Shown: in pieces, positions 1 through 6,470 of the stretch
Layout of the letters: each line of letters opens with the position of its first letter
How positions within the stretch are numbered: the stretch's first letter is position 1
Assembly: GCA_024635735.1 (NCBI GenBank)
Contig: JAGXII010000142.1
Location: forward strand, 1-10,179
DNA from: Christiangramia sp.
GTDB lineage: Bacteria > Bacteroidota > Bacteroidia > Flavobacteriales > Flavobacteriaceae
DNA length: 10,179 nucleotides
Direction of reading: 5' to 3'
The notes under the pieces: model-generated
What the model was told of the DNA's origin: nothing
Seen by the model: only the letters and a program-made list of their open reading frames with translations
Databases searched by the model: none
Translations under genes and position numbers: made by a program

Positions 1-220
1 ATATGCGGCCATATTTTTCCAGCTCCTCTTTAAATTCTGGTAACAGTATTTTATGGTGCTTTTTGTCAAAATATCTCAAAGCATTTTCCAGGGCAAGTTT
101 TTTCTCATCGGGGTCAAGAATATCCTTGCGTCGTGGGGCATGGTTTAGAGTGTCGTCGTATGCTTTTGCCTGCGGTAACTTATCAGGAATACCTTCCTGT
201 ATTTGTTCCTTGAAATCCAT
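1..220 (-). CDS. hutU: Urocanate hydratase, N-terminal part (cut by window edge)
   Basis: Urocanase hydrates urocanate to 4-imidazolone-5-propionate, the second step of histidine breakdown, in the cytoplasm. Only the first 73 residues lie in the window; the reading frame is open to the edge. It begins MDFKEQIQEGIPDKLP, followed by NHAPRRKDIL (about residues 26-35), KKLALENALRYF (about 41-52) and EFKEELEKYGRI (about 62-73). This block matches the N-terminal extension of the long urocanases of about 650-680 residues found in Bacteroidota and animals; the human enzyme has closely similar KQLALRNALRYF and EFAQEL segments. The shorter Pseudomonas-type enzyme lacks much of it. The NAD-binding and catalytic regions are outside the window. 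The ATG at 220 sits 6 bp after the stop of the DUF5522 gene, so the two are probably co-transcribed. Identification is strong although made from an N-terminus alone. Confidence 0.9.
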   Translation of the reverse strand, partial: MDFKEQIQEGIPDKLPQAKAYDDTLNHAPRRKDILDPDEKKLALENALRYFDKKHHKILLPEFKEELEKYGRI

Positions 221-226
221 TAGTGT

Positions 227-397
227 TTATTCTTGTTGGTTTGTCTTTTTATTATAGCCATAGGGGCAGTGCCGGCATCCACTTTCACAGCAATATCCTC
301 GTTTTAAGTGGTATTGCTCCGTGAAACACCGGTAACCTTCAGGGGTAAGGTAATAATCACCTTCTTCAAGCGGTATCCTTTTTTTCTGAAAATCCAT
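227..397 (-). CDS. DUF5522-family small cysteine-rich protein
   Basis: A 56-residue protein of unknown function. It carries the family signature: GDYYLTPEGYRCFTEQYHLKRG (residues 13-34, written here only as a family landmark around Y16, P19, G21, F25 and H30) followed by a cysteine cluster GYCCESGCRHCPYGY (34-48) with C36, C37, C41 and C44, plus an upstream C24. The spacing C-C-x3-C-x2-C resembles a metal-binding knuckle and recalls the CCGSGC-type motif of oxidoreductase-like (OXLD1) proteins; metal binding is inference. I chose the ATG at 397. A TTG five codons upstream (412) is possible but would only add a short tail that does not look like the family. It lies directly upstream of hutU with a 6-bp gap, suggesting one transcript and perhaps a role in urocanase maturation or histidine use, which is untested. 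Confidence 0.8.
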   Translation of the reverse strand: MDFQKKRIPLEEGDYYLTPEGYRCFTEQYHLKRGYCCESGCRHCPYGYNKKTNQQE

Positions 398-429
398 GAG
401 GCTAAAATACAATTTCTTATCTTGAATGC

Positions 430-756
430 ATGATTTTGATCGTGAACAAACGCTTGCTTTCGGGTAGATTTAAGGGTATAAGTTTATGGCCTTTTGTGAT
501 TCTTGAAAGCGACTGCTTGAAGCATGATAAATTCTTTTTAAATCACGAGAAAATACATTTAAGACAGCAACTGGAGCTGTTAGTGCTTTTTTTCTATGTC
601 TGGTATGCGATAGAATTCTTTGTTCGGTATCTTGATTGCAAGGACGGAATGCTTGCCTATAGAAATATCAGTTTTGAGCGTGAAGCCTATAGAAGAGAAA
701 ATGACCTGAAATACTTGAAAAAAAGACCATTCTGGGCATTTCTTAATTTTCTTTAA
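430..756 (+). CDS. Small HEXXH-motif protein, possible membrane-associated metallopeptidase-like protein
   Basis: I recognise this only as a Bacteroidota hypothetical protein of 108 residues. The visible landmarks are HEKIH at 39-43, which fits the zinc-binding HExxH motif, and a hydrophobic, aromatic stretch from about 48 to 66 (LELLVLFFYVWYAIEFFV) that could be one membrane helix. NISFEREAYRREND follows at 79-92. In M48/M56-type peptidases the third zinc ligand is a glutamate in an E-x-x-A-(D/Y) context after a helix, so E83 or E85 here is a candidate. This arrangement is seen directly; peptidase activity is inference and the protein is much shorter than normal M48/M56 enzymes. It has no signal peptide. 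The ATG at 430 is 32 bp from the divergent DUF5522 start, so both promoters must be packed into or overlap the neighbouring coding sequence. The double palindrome follows its stop by 6 bp. Confidence 0.7.
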   Translation: MILIVNKRLLSGRFKGISLWPFVILESDCLKHDKFFLNHEKIHLRQQLELLVLFFYVWYAIEFFVRYLDCKDGMLAYRNISFEREAYRRENDLKYLKKRPFWAFLNFL

Positions 757-762
757 TTAATT

Positions 763-819
763 CGTCATCCTGAACTTGTTTCAGGATCTATGAGAAGCTG
801 AAACAAGTTCAGCTTGACG
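763..819. repeat. Double-hairpin palindromic (REP-like) element, possible terminator
   Basis: Two small hairpins sit side by side inside a larger inverted repeat. The left hairpin is TCCTGAA (768-774), loop CTTGT, TTCAGGA (780-786). The right hairpin is AGCTGAA (796-802), loop ACAAG, TTCAGCT (808-814). The flanks CGTCA (763-767) and TGACG (815-819) also pair, and the left arm as a whole is nearly the reverse complement of the right arm. The element can therefore fold as one long stem or as two stems inside an outer stem. It lies between two plus-strand genes. There is no strong T-run after it, so it is a poor classical intrinsic terminator; a dispersed REP-like repeat is my preferred reading. 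Confidence 0.75.
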
Positions 820-852
820 TACAATTTTTCACTTATTCTAATTCCTATCGAT

Positions 853-860
853 TAGTTTTG
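853..860 (+). promoter_or_regulatory. Candidate Bacteroidota -7 box of the 865-3913 operon
   Basis: TAGTTTTG matches the Bacteroidota -7 consensus TAnnTTTG exactly and ends 4 bp before the ATG at 865. No good TTTG/TTG -33 element lies at 19 bp spacing; the nearest is a TTTTTC tract (825-830) at about 22 bp. If used, the transcript would start at or very near the start codon. Confidence 0.35.
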
Positions 861-864
861 CCTT

Positions 865-1794
865 ATGCAGGACTTTTTTGAAACAAACACCTTTGGATCT
901 ATCCCGAATGAATTCATTACCGAATTTCCCGGAAGGATTCAGTTATGGATCAAGAGAGAAGACCTGTTACATCCTGAAGTTTCCGGAAATAAATTTAGAA
1001 AGCTTAAGTACAATCTTTTACAGGCAAAAGGAGCTAACGAGCATAGGTTACTTACCTACGGCGGTGCATTTTCTAACCATATTGCGGCAACTGCTGCTGC
1101 AGGTAAAATTTTTGGCTTTGAAACTATAGGTGTAATTAGGGGTGAAGAATTGAAAGATTTAAAATCTAAATGGAGTCCTACCCTCAAATATGCATATTCC
1201 TGCGGAATGAAATTTCATTTTATTTCAAGGGAGGAATATAGAAATAAGGCTTACGAAGAAAGCATCGAAAAACTGAAGGGCCTGTTTGGTGATTTTTTTA
1301 TGCTGCCTGAAGGCGGTACTAATGAGAATGCGATTAAAGGCTGCGAGGAAATTTTAACCGAAAAGGATAAAGATTTTAATTATATATGCGCTTCGGTAGG
1401 AACTGGAGGAACCCTTGCCGGACTCATTAATGCGTCCGGCAGGCAGCAGAAAATTCTTGGTTTTCCGGCTTTAAAAACCGATTATCTAAATGATGAAATC
1501 AAAAAACTGACCAAAAGATCCAATTGGGAGCTTATACTAAATTTTCATTTTGGAGGTTATGCAAAAGTGAATCAGGATTTAATCGCCTTTATGAATGATT
1601 TCAGTAAAAAATATGGAATCATTCTGGATCCTGTTTATACGGGGAAATTAGTTTTTGGTATTTTTGAACTCATAAAACAGGGTTATTTTCCTTCGGGCTC
1701 AAAAATTCTTGCTATTCACACCGGTGGACTGCAGGGTATAGAAGGGATGAACCGTGTGTTAGAAAAGAAGAATATGCCTCAAATAATTTTATAA
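865..1794 (+). CDS. PLP-dependent ACC deaminase / D-cysteine desulfhydrase family enzyme
   Basis: A 309-residue fold-type II PLP enzyme, slightly shorter than characterised ACC deaminases (about 340). Members either open 1-aminocyclopropane-1-carboxylate to 2-oxobutyrate and ammonia or split D-cysteine to pyruvate, sulfide and ammonia, in the cytoplasm. Visible landmarks: IKREDLLHPEVSGNKFRKLKYN starting near residue 29, with K43 in SGNKFRKL as the Schiff-base lysine; GGAFSNH (66-72) with S70, the position of the family's catalytic serine; ASVGTGGT (176-183), the PLP-phosphate loop; DPVYTGK (255-261) and IHTGGLQG (284-291). True ACC deaminase activity needs specific residues near the two C-terminal tyrosines that I cannot assign without alignment, so D-cysteine desulfhydrase or another amino-acid lyase is at least as likely. 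It is the first gene of the operon; its stop is 1 bp before the next ATG, suggesting translational coupling. Confidence 0.88.
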   Translation: MQDFFETNTFGSIPNEFITEFPGRIQLWIKREDLLHPEVSGNKFRKLKYNLLQAKGANEHRLLTYGGAFSNHIAATAAAGKIFGFETIGVIRGEELKDLKSKWSPTLKYAYSCGMKFHFISREEYRNKAYEESIEKLKGLFGDFFMLPEGGTNENAIKGCEEILTEKDKDFNYICASVGTGGTLAGLINASGRQQKILGFPALKTDYLNDEIKKLTKRSNWELILNFHFGGYAKVNQDLIAFMNDFSKKYGIILDPVYTGKLVFGIFELIKQGYFPSGSKILAIHTGGLQGIEGMNRVLEKKNMPQIIL

Positions 1795-1795
1795 T

Positions 1796-2608
1796 ATGAA
1801 ATTCATCCGGATTTTATCTGTTTTGCTAATCCTTGTTTTCGCGGCCTCCTGTGGGAGTAGAAAGAAGGTGGTGACTCGTAAGAAAGAGGAAGTGTCTATT
1901 GGTGACAGGGGCGAAGAGAATCGTCGTACTCCCGCTGAGGCGGTAGATGATATGAAGGAAGACACACCAAAGACTTCTTATAAATATACTGTTGAAAGTT
2001 ATATCAGGGAGTTTGCTCCAATTGCCCAGGAAGAGATGCGGTTGTACAGAATACCTGCAAGTATTACCCTTGCTCAGGGGATTCTTGAATCGGGAGCCGG
2101 AATGGGAAAACTTTCCAGAGAAGCCAACAATCACTTCGGTATAAAATGTCATGACTGGAATGGTGAAAAGATTTATCATGATGATGACAGAAGGCAGGAA
2201 TGTTTCAGAAAATATAAATACGCAAAATATTCATACAGGGATCATTCACTTTTTTTAGCCAATCGTGGACGGTATGCTGAATTGTTCGAGCTGGATCCTT
2301 ATGATTATAAAGCCTGGGCAAAAGGTTTAAGAAAGGCTGGTTATGCGACAGATCGCCATTATCCTGATAAAATCATAGACCTTATTGAGCGCTATGAATT
2401 ATACAGGTATGATTCAGAAAATGCTAGTAGGCCGGGACCTGTATATACTTCGGTTTCCGAAAGTAAATCAGAACAGCACGTTGTTGAAAAAGGAGATACT
2501 TTATATTCCATTGCGAAACAATATAATACCACGGTAGAAGATTTAAAAAAGACGAACAGGCTGGATGGGAATACTATTTCCATCGGTCAGGTTCTGAATA
2601 TTAATTAG
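1796..2608 (+). CDS. Lipoprotein N-acetylglucosaminidase (glucosaminidase domain plus LysM)
   Basis: A 270-residue cell-wall hydrolase predicted to cut the glycan strand of peptidoglycan. It has a lipoprotein signal peptide with hydrophobic core at about 4-17 and lipobox AASC, giving lipidated C19; the mature protein begins CGSRKK, so it is anchored on the periplasmic side or in the outer membrane. A charged linker spans about 21-62. The mannosyl-glycoprotein endo-beta-N-acetylglucosaminidase domain spans about 66-203: ITLAQGILESGAGMGKLS with E98 as the expected catalytic acid, NNHFGIKC (111-118), and AGYATDRHYPDKI (181-193). A C-terminal LysM domain (about 228-270: VVEKGDTLYSIAKQYNTT, IGQVLNI) binds glycan. 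The layout resembles flagellar-type FlgJ/autolysin glucosaminidases found widely in Bacteroidota. It starts 1 bp after the previous stop and ends 15 bp before hemL, so it is mid-operon. Confidence 0.93.
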   Translation: MKFIRILSVLLILVFAASCGSRKKVVTRKKEEVSIGDRGEENRRTPAEAVDDMKEDTPKTSYKYTVESYIREFAPIAQEEMRLYRIPASITLAQGILESGAGMGKLSREANNHFGIKCHDWNGEKIYHDDDRRQECFRKYKYAKYSYRDHSLFLANRGRYAELFELDPYDYKAWAKGLRKAGYATDRHYPDKIIDLIERYELYRYDSENASRPGPVYTSVSESKSEQHVVEKGDTLYSIAKQYNTTVEDLKKTNRLDGNTISIGQVLNIN

Positions 2609-2623
2609 AGAAGTTTAGATTTT

Positions 2624-3913
2624 ATGATTTATAAGAGAAGTAGTGAATTATTTAATGAAGCACAAAAGGTAATTCCCGGCGGAGTAAATTCGCCGGTAAG
2701 GGCCTTTAAAGCGGTAGGCGGGGATCCGATTTTTATTCAGAAAGCTGAGGGAGCCTATTTATATGATGAAGACGGAAATAAATTAATAGATTATATAAAC
2801 TCCTGGGGCCCAATGATACTTGGTCATGCCCATAAACCGGTAGTGGATGCCGTGGTAGACAAGGCTCGTAAAGGAACTTCTTTTGGAACTCCAACAGAGC
2901 TTGAAACCCGGATTGCAGAACTGGCGGTAAAAATGGTTCCAAATATCGATAAGATTCGGATGGTAAATTCGGGTACCGAGGCCTGTATGAGTGCCGTTCG
3001 TCTTGCACGTGGATTTACGGGAAAGGAAAAGATCATCAAATTTGCCGGTTGTTATCATGGGCATAGTGATTCTTTTCTTATCCAGGCAGGGAGTGGTGCC
3101 GTTACTTTCGGAACTCCTAACAGCCCGGGTGTAACCCAGGGTACCGCAAAGGATACTTTGCTTGCAAAATATAACGATCTTGAAAATGTAAAGGAGCTAA
3201 TTGCTGCGAATAAGGAGGAGATCGCCTGCATTATTCTGGAACCTGTAGCCGGAAATATGGGGTGCATACCTCCTGCCGAAGGCTTTCTGGAAGGGCTAAG
3301 GAAATTATGCAATGAAAACGACATTCTTTTAATTTTTGATGAGGTAATGACCGGATTCAGACTTGCTCCCGGGGGAGTACAGGAAAGATCCGGAGTAAAT
3401 GCTGATATTGTCTGTTTCGGTAAGGTGATTGGTGGAGGATTGCCGGTAGGAGCTTTTGCCGCACGAAATGAAATTATGGATTATCTCGCTCCGGTGGGGC
3501 CGGTTTATCAGGCTGGTACCCTTAGCGGGAATCCGCTGGCGATGGCTGCTGGTTATGCCATGCTGAAAGAACTGCATGATAATCCTTCCATTTTTGAAAG
3601 CATCGATAAAAAGACTGAATATCTTCACGAAGGGATGGCTAGGGTAATCGAAAGTCATAAAGTAGCACATACTATAAACAGAGTGGGCTCCATGATCTCT
3701 GTTCATTTTTCGGAGGAACCGGTGACCGATTTTGCCTCTTCGGCAAAAGCTGCTTCCAACGGAGTTTTTAATAAATTCTTCCACGGAATGCTGGAAAACG
3801 GAATTTATATTGCGCCAAGCGCCTATGAAACCTGGTTTATTAATGATGCATTATCATACGAAGACCTGGATAAAACTATTGAGGTGGTAGATAAAGTAGC
3901 TAAGACACTTTAA
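2624..3913 (+). CDS. hemL: Glutamate-1-semialdehyde 2,1-aminomutase
   Basis: Converts glutamate-1-semialdehyde to 5-aminolevulinate, the last step of the C5 route feeding heme and other tetrapyrroles; cytoplasmic, PLP-dependent, usually a homodimer. At 429 residues it has the normal family length. Landmarks: IPGGVNSPVRAF (17-28), the diagnostic N-terminal block; NSGTEACMSAVRLAR (115-129) for PLP phosphate; YHGHSD (144-149); EPVAGNMG (206-213); DEVMTGFR (239-246) with D239 contacting the PLP ring nitrogen; CFGKVIGGGLPVGAF (264-278) with K267 as the Schiff-base lysine; GTLSGNPLAMAAG (298-310). The block IPGGVNSPVRAF separates it from ordinary class III aminotransferases. It follows the glucosaminidase gene by 15 bp with no visible promoter in the gap, so it should share the operon transcript. 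Its 3' end overlaps the convergent GH3 gene by 14 bp. Confidence 0.97.
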   Translation: MIYKRSSELFNEAQKVIPGGVNSPVRAFKAVGGDPIFIQKAEGAYLYDEDGNKLIDYINSWGPMILGHAHKPVVDAVVDKARKGTSFGTPTELETRIAELAVKMVPNIDKIRMVNSGTEACMSAVRLARGFTGKEKIIKFAGCYHGHSDSFLIQAGSGAVTFGTPNSPGVTQGTAKDTLLAKYNDLENVKELIAANKEEIACIILEPVAGNMGCIPPAEGFLEGLRKLCNENDILLIFDEVMTGFRLAPGGVQERSGVNADIVCFGKVIGGGLPVGAFAARNEIMDYLAPVGPVYQAGTLSGNPLAMAAGYAMLKELHDNPSIFESIDKKTEYLHEGMARVIESHKVAHTINRVGSMISVHFSEEPVTDFASSAKAASNGVFNKFFHGMLENGIYIAPSAYETWFINDALSYEDLDKTIEVVDKVAKTL

Positions 3914-5426
3914 GAGAATTCATTTTTAGCAATTCTTCCAGATAAGATCTTGAATTTGAAAGGCGGGGAACTTTATGTTGTCCGCCTACTTTATTTTTCT
4001 TTTTAAGCCAGTCGTAGAAAAGATTTTTTCTTGCCTGGTGGATTTTTGGCATATTCAGCGTCATATTATTATAGCGTTTGGCTTCATAGTCGCTGTTGAC
4101 TTCCTGTAATGCCATGTCCAGTTGTTGTTGAAACCGGATAAAATCCTTTGGAGGGGTTTTGAATTCAATAATCCATTCGTGAGCTCCTTTTTCTTTTCCT
4201 TCCATAAAAATAGGAGCTACCGTGTAATCCATGATCTCGCAATTGGTTACCAGGGAGACTTTTTTGAGAGCTGTTTCGGCATTTTCTATAATAAGTTCCT
4301 CCCCAAATACATTAATATGATGCTTGGTTCGTCCGGACACTTTTATTTTGTAAGGATCTGTACTTGTAAATCTTACGGTGTCTCCAATTTTATATCGCCA
4401 TAATCCTGCATTGGTAGTAATAAGAACAGCATAATTTTGATCTACCACAACTTCGCTTAGCGGAATTGCTTTTTCTTCGGAAGTGGCATAAGTATCCATT
4501 GGTATGAACTCATAGAAGATGCCGTAATCAAGCATAAGCAGTAAATCCTTGCTGTCGTTTTGATCCTGGCAGGCAAAAAATCCTTCAGAAGCATTATAGA
4601 TCTCATAAAAACGGAAATTTTCCTGAGGCAATATCTTTTGATATTGTAAAGCGTAGGGTTCAAAACTTACCCCGCCATGAAAATACACTTCCAGTTGTGG
4701 CCATGCCTCAAAAAGATTTTCATTACCGGTAGTTTCAAGAACATTATTCAGTAAAACAAGCATCCAGCTGGGAACTCCAGCCAGACTGGTAACTTTTTCA
4801 TGAATAGTTTCATTTACGATCGCGGGCATTTTCACTTCCCAGTCATGCATTAATGAAACATCATTGCTGGGAGTACTGCTAAATTCTGCCCAAAAGGGCA
4901 TATTATCAATCAGTATGGCGCTAAGATCGCCGTAAGAAGTCCCATTCTCCCTGTAGATTTCCTTACTGCCGCCAAGCCTGAGGCTTTTCCCGGTAAACAT
5001 TTGAGATTGCGGGTTGTTGTTCAGATATATACATAAAAGATCCTTTCCCGCAGCATAATGACAATCTTCAAGTGAATCCTGACTAACCGGAATAAATTTA
5101 CTCTTAGCGCTGGTAGTACCGCTGGACTTGGCAAACCATTTTATAGGTGTAGGCCAGAAGATATTTGTTTCTCCGCGTCTGCTTCGTTCTATAGTAGTTG
5201 CCAGATCTTCATATCGCTGAATTGGCACCCGTTCCCTGAAGGTTTCATAGGAACTGATTTCAGAAAATTTATATTTCAGGCCTATCTCGGTATTCCTTGC
5301 CTTTATAATTAAATTTTTAAGTAACTCTGCCTGAACTTCATTAGGATATTTAATGAATAATTCCATCTGATGAATTCGCTTCTTCAGAAACCAGGAGGCT
5401 ATGGAATTGACTAATGGAATTGGCAT
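3900..5426 (-). CDS. GH3-family acyl-acid amide synthetase (ANL superfamily)
   Basis: A 508-residue member of the GH3 family, named after the plant enzymes that adenylate a carboxylic acid such as indole-acetate or jasmonate and join it to an amino acid. Bacterial members are common in Bacteroidota but their substrates are mostly unknown. ATP-binding motifs are clear: SSGTTSAKSKFIPVS (101-115), the phosphate loop; YNASEGFFACQ (277-287), corresponding to the A5 adenine-binding motif; AVLITTNAGLWRYKIGDTVRF (333-353), the GH3 signature with the ribose-binding aspartate D349; and SGRTKHHINVFGEEL (364-378), the hinge into the C-terminal lid. No signal peptide is evident, so it is cytoplasmic. The length and all motifs look intact. 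It is transcribed alone from its own promoter (5478-5508), away from the DUF2797 gene. A plant-hormone role should not be assumed; conjugation of some small acid with an amino acid is the family-level inference. Confidence 0.92.
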   Translation of the reverse strand: MPIPLVNSIASWFLKKRIHQMELFIKYPNEVQAELLKNLIIKARNTEIGLKYKFSEISSYETFRERVPIQRYEDLATTIERSRRGETNIFWPTPIKWFAKSSGTTSAKSKFIPVSQDSLEDCHYAAGKDLLCIYLNNNPQSQMFTGKSLRLGGSKEIYRENGTSYGDLSAILIDNMPFWAEFSSTPSNDVSLMHDWEVKMPAIVNETIHEKVTSLAGVPSWMLVLLNNVLETTGNENLFEAWPQLEVYFHGGVSFEPYALQYQKILPQENFRFYEIYNASEGFFACQDQNDSKDLLLMLDYGIFYEFIPMDTYATSEEKAIPLSEVVVDQNYAVLITTNAGLWRYKIGDTVRFTSTDPYKIKVSGRTKHHINVFGEELIIENAETALKKVSLVTNCEIMDYTVAPIFMEGKEKGAHEWIIEFKTPPKDFIRFQQQLDMALQEVNSDYEAKRYNNMTLNMPKIHQARKNLFYDWLKKKNKVGGQHKVPRLSNSRSYLEELLKMNSLKVS

Positions 5427-5477
5427 TATTTCTTGTTATCTTTAAGGCGTATTTTTTGCAAGGCCTGGTTATATGGT

Positions 5478-5508
5478 TAAAAATAAACGAATCTTTGAAG
5501 CCTGCAAA
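5478..5508 (-). promoter_or_regulatory. Bacteroidota -33/-7 promoter for the GH3 gene
   Basis: On the minus strand TTTG (5508-5505), then exactly 19 bp, then TATTTTTA (5485-5478). This fits the Bacteroidota consensus TTTG-N19-TAnnTTTG except for the final base (A for G). Transcription would begin near 5472, giving a leader of about 45 bases before the ATG at 5426. No comparably good match faces the DUF2797 gene in this spacer. Confidence 0.55.
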
Positions 5509-5538
5509 AAAAATCAATAAGCCATAAAATAAAATTAA

Positions 5539-6336
5539 ATGAGATACGAAGGGGTTCTTACCAAAATGCGAACCGAATTATCTGAAGAAGTTCAGTATTA
5601 CCTGGTGTGGGAGAATGATTTTTTAAACTTAAACCAGATTCTTGACAAAAAACTAAGCATAAATTTTCTGAAATATCAATGTCTTAATTGCGGGCTGGAG
5701 AAAAAGATCTTCAGACAGGGATTTTGCTATGACTGTTTCAGAACCATTCCCGCGGCCGGTGACTGGATAATAAATCCCGAATTAAGTAAGGCCCATCTTG
5801 ATGAGGAGGACAGGGATCTTGAATTTGAAAAAAGAGCCCAGTTGCAACCACATGTGGTATATCTGGCAAATTCCAGCGATGTGAAAGTGGGAGTAACCCG
5901 GAAATCTCAAATTCCTACCCGATGGATCGATCAGGGGGCACATGAAGCCATCGAGATCGTGGAAGTTCCCAATCGTTACCTTGCCGGAATAACTGAAGTT
6001 GCTCTTAAGGATCATGTTAGCGATAAAACCAACTGGAGAAAGATGCTTACCAACGATGTCCTGGATCTTGATCTTGCAGAAGAACGTGAAAAATTAAAAG
6101 ATTTTATTCCTGAAGAAGTAAAACCATACTATCTGGCGAATAATAAAGAACTGGAAATAAAATTCCCGGTTCATCAATTTCCGGCGAAAGTAAAAACCCT
6201 GAACCTGGGAAAAAATCCTTTCTACGAAGGGGTTTTAAAAGGTATTAAAGGGCAATACCTCATCTTTGAAGACGGAACCGTTTTTAACGTTAGAGGTCAT
6301 GAAGGATTCGTGGTTGAACTTAATGTTATTCAATAA
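5539..6336 (+). CDS. DUF2797-family zinc-ribbon protein with GIY-YIG-like segment
   Basis: A 265-residue protein of the DUF2797 family, function unknown. The N-terminal part (MRYEGVLTKM) pairs with a C-terminal part of similar style (NPFYEGVLKGIKGQYLIFEDG, about 226-246), as if two small beta domains frame the core. CLNCG and CYDC place C48, C51, C63 and C66 as a four-cysteine zinc ribbon. The most conserved-looking block is residues 106-170: VVYLA, KVGVTR, IPTRWIDQGA, NRYLAGITEVALK and DKTNWRKML. This pattern (Y108, G118, R128, E153, N165) has the order of the GIY-YIG nuclease core, discussed in the findings. There is no signal peptide or membrane helix, so it is cytoplasmic. The ATG at 5539 follows an A-rich leader typical of Bacteroidota and begins the recognisable N-terminus. 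The gene is single, divergent from GH3 and convergent with asmA. Confidence 0.85.
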   Translation: MRYEGVLTKMRTELSEEVQYYLVWENDFLNLNQILDKKLSINFLKYQCLNCGLEKKIFRQGFCYDCFRTIPAAGDWIINPELSKAHLDEEDRDLEFEKRAQLQPHVVYLANSSDVKVGVTRKSQIPTRWIDQGAHEAIEIVEVPNRYLAGITEVALKDHVSDKTNWRKMLTNDVLDLDLAEEREKLKDFIPEEVKPYYLANNKELEIKFPVHQFPAKVKTLNLGKNPFYEGVLKGIKGQYLIFEDGTVFNVRGHEGFVVELNVIQ

Positions 6337-6346
6337 CTATAGTTTC

Positions 6347-6368
6347 AATTAAAACAATTTAATTTTTT
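6347..6368 (+). terminator. Weak AT-only hairpin plus T-run after the DUF2797 gene
   Basis: AATTAAA (6347-6353), loop ACAA, TTTAATT (6358-6364), followed by four more T. It begins 11 bp after the DUF2797 stop and has the form of an intrinsic terminator, but the stem holds no G-C pair, so strength is doubtful. The rest of the 134-bp convergent gap (to 6470) holds only a small ATTCC-TTC-GGAAT hairpin near 6400 and no gene that I can support. Confidence 0.35.
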
Positions 6369-6470
6369 GTTCCAGGACCTCATAAAGAGTTTACTGCAAT
6401 TCCTTCGGAATGATGGTTTTAGGATTGAGAAAGATTCAAGTCCAGGGAAAGGCAGAATTGTATTTTAAAG

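Noticed and set aside
218..397. DUF5522 and hutU both begin ATGGATTT, suggesting a duplicated 5' end
   Set aside because: The similarity fades after about eight bases and the following residues differ (FQKK against FKEQ); chance is sufficient.
4122..4403. Open frames on the opposite strand inside the GH3, hemL, asmA and DUF2797 genes
   Set aside because: Their translations show no family features and lie entirely under well-identified genes.
5437..5444. TATCTTTA as a -7 box for the DUF2797 gene
   Set aside because: It lacks any TTTG at suitable spacing and would need a leader near 90 bases; no better than chance in this AT-rich spacer.
6337..6470. Possible gene remnant in the convergent gap (minus-strand frame ending NPKTIIPKELQ)
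   Set aside because: Very short, interrupted by stops on both sides and without family similarity that I can name; treated as non-coding spacer.
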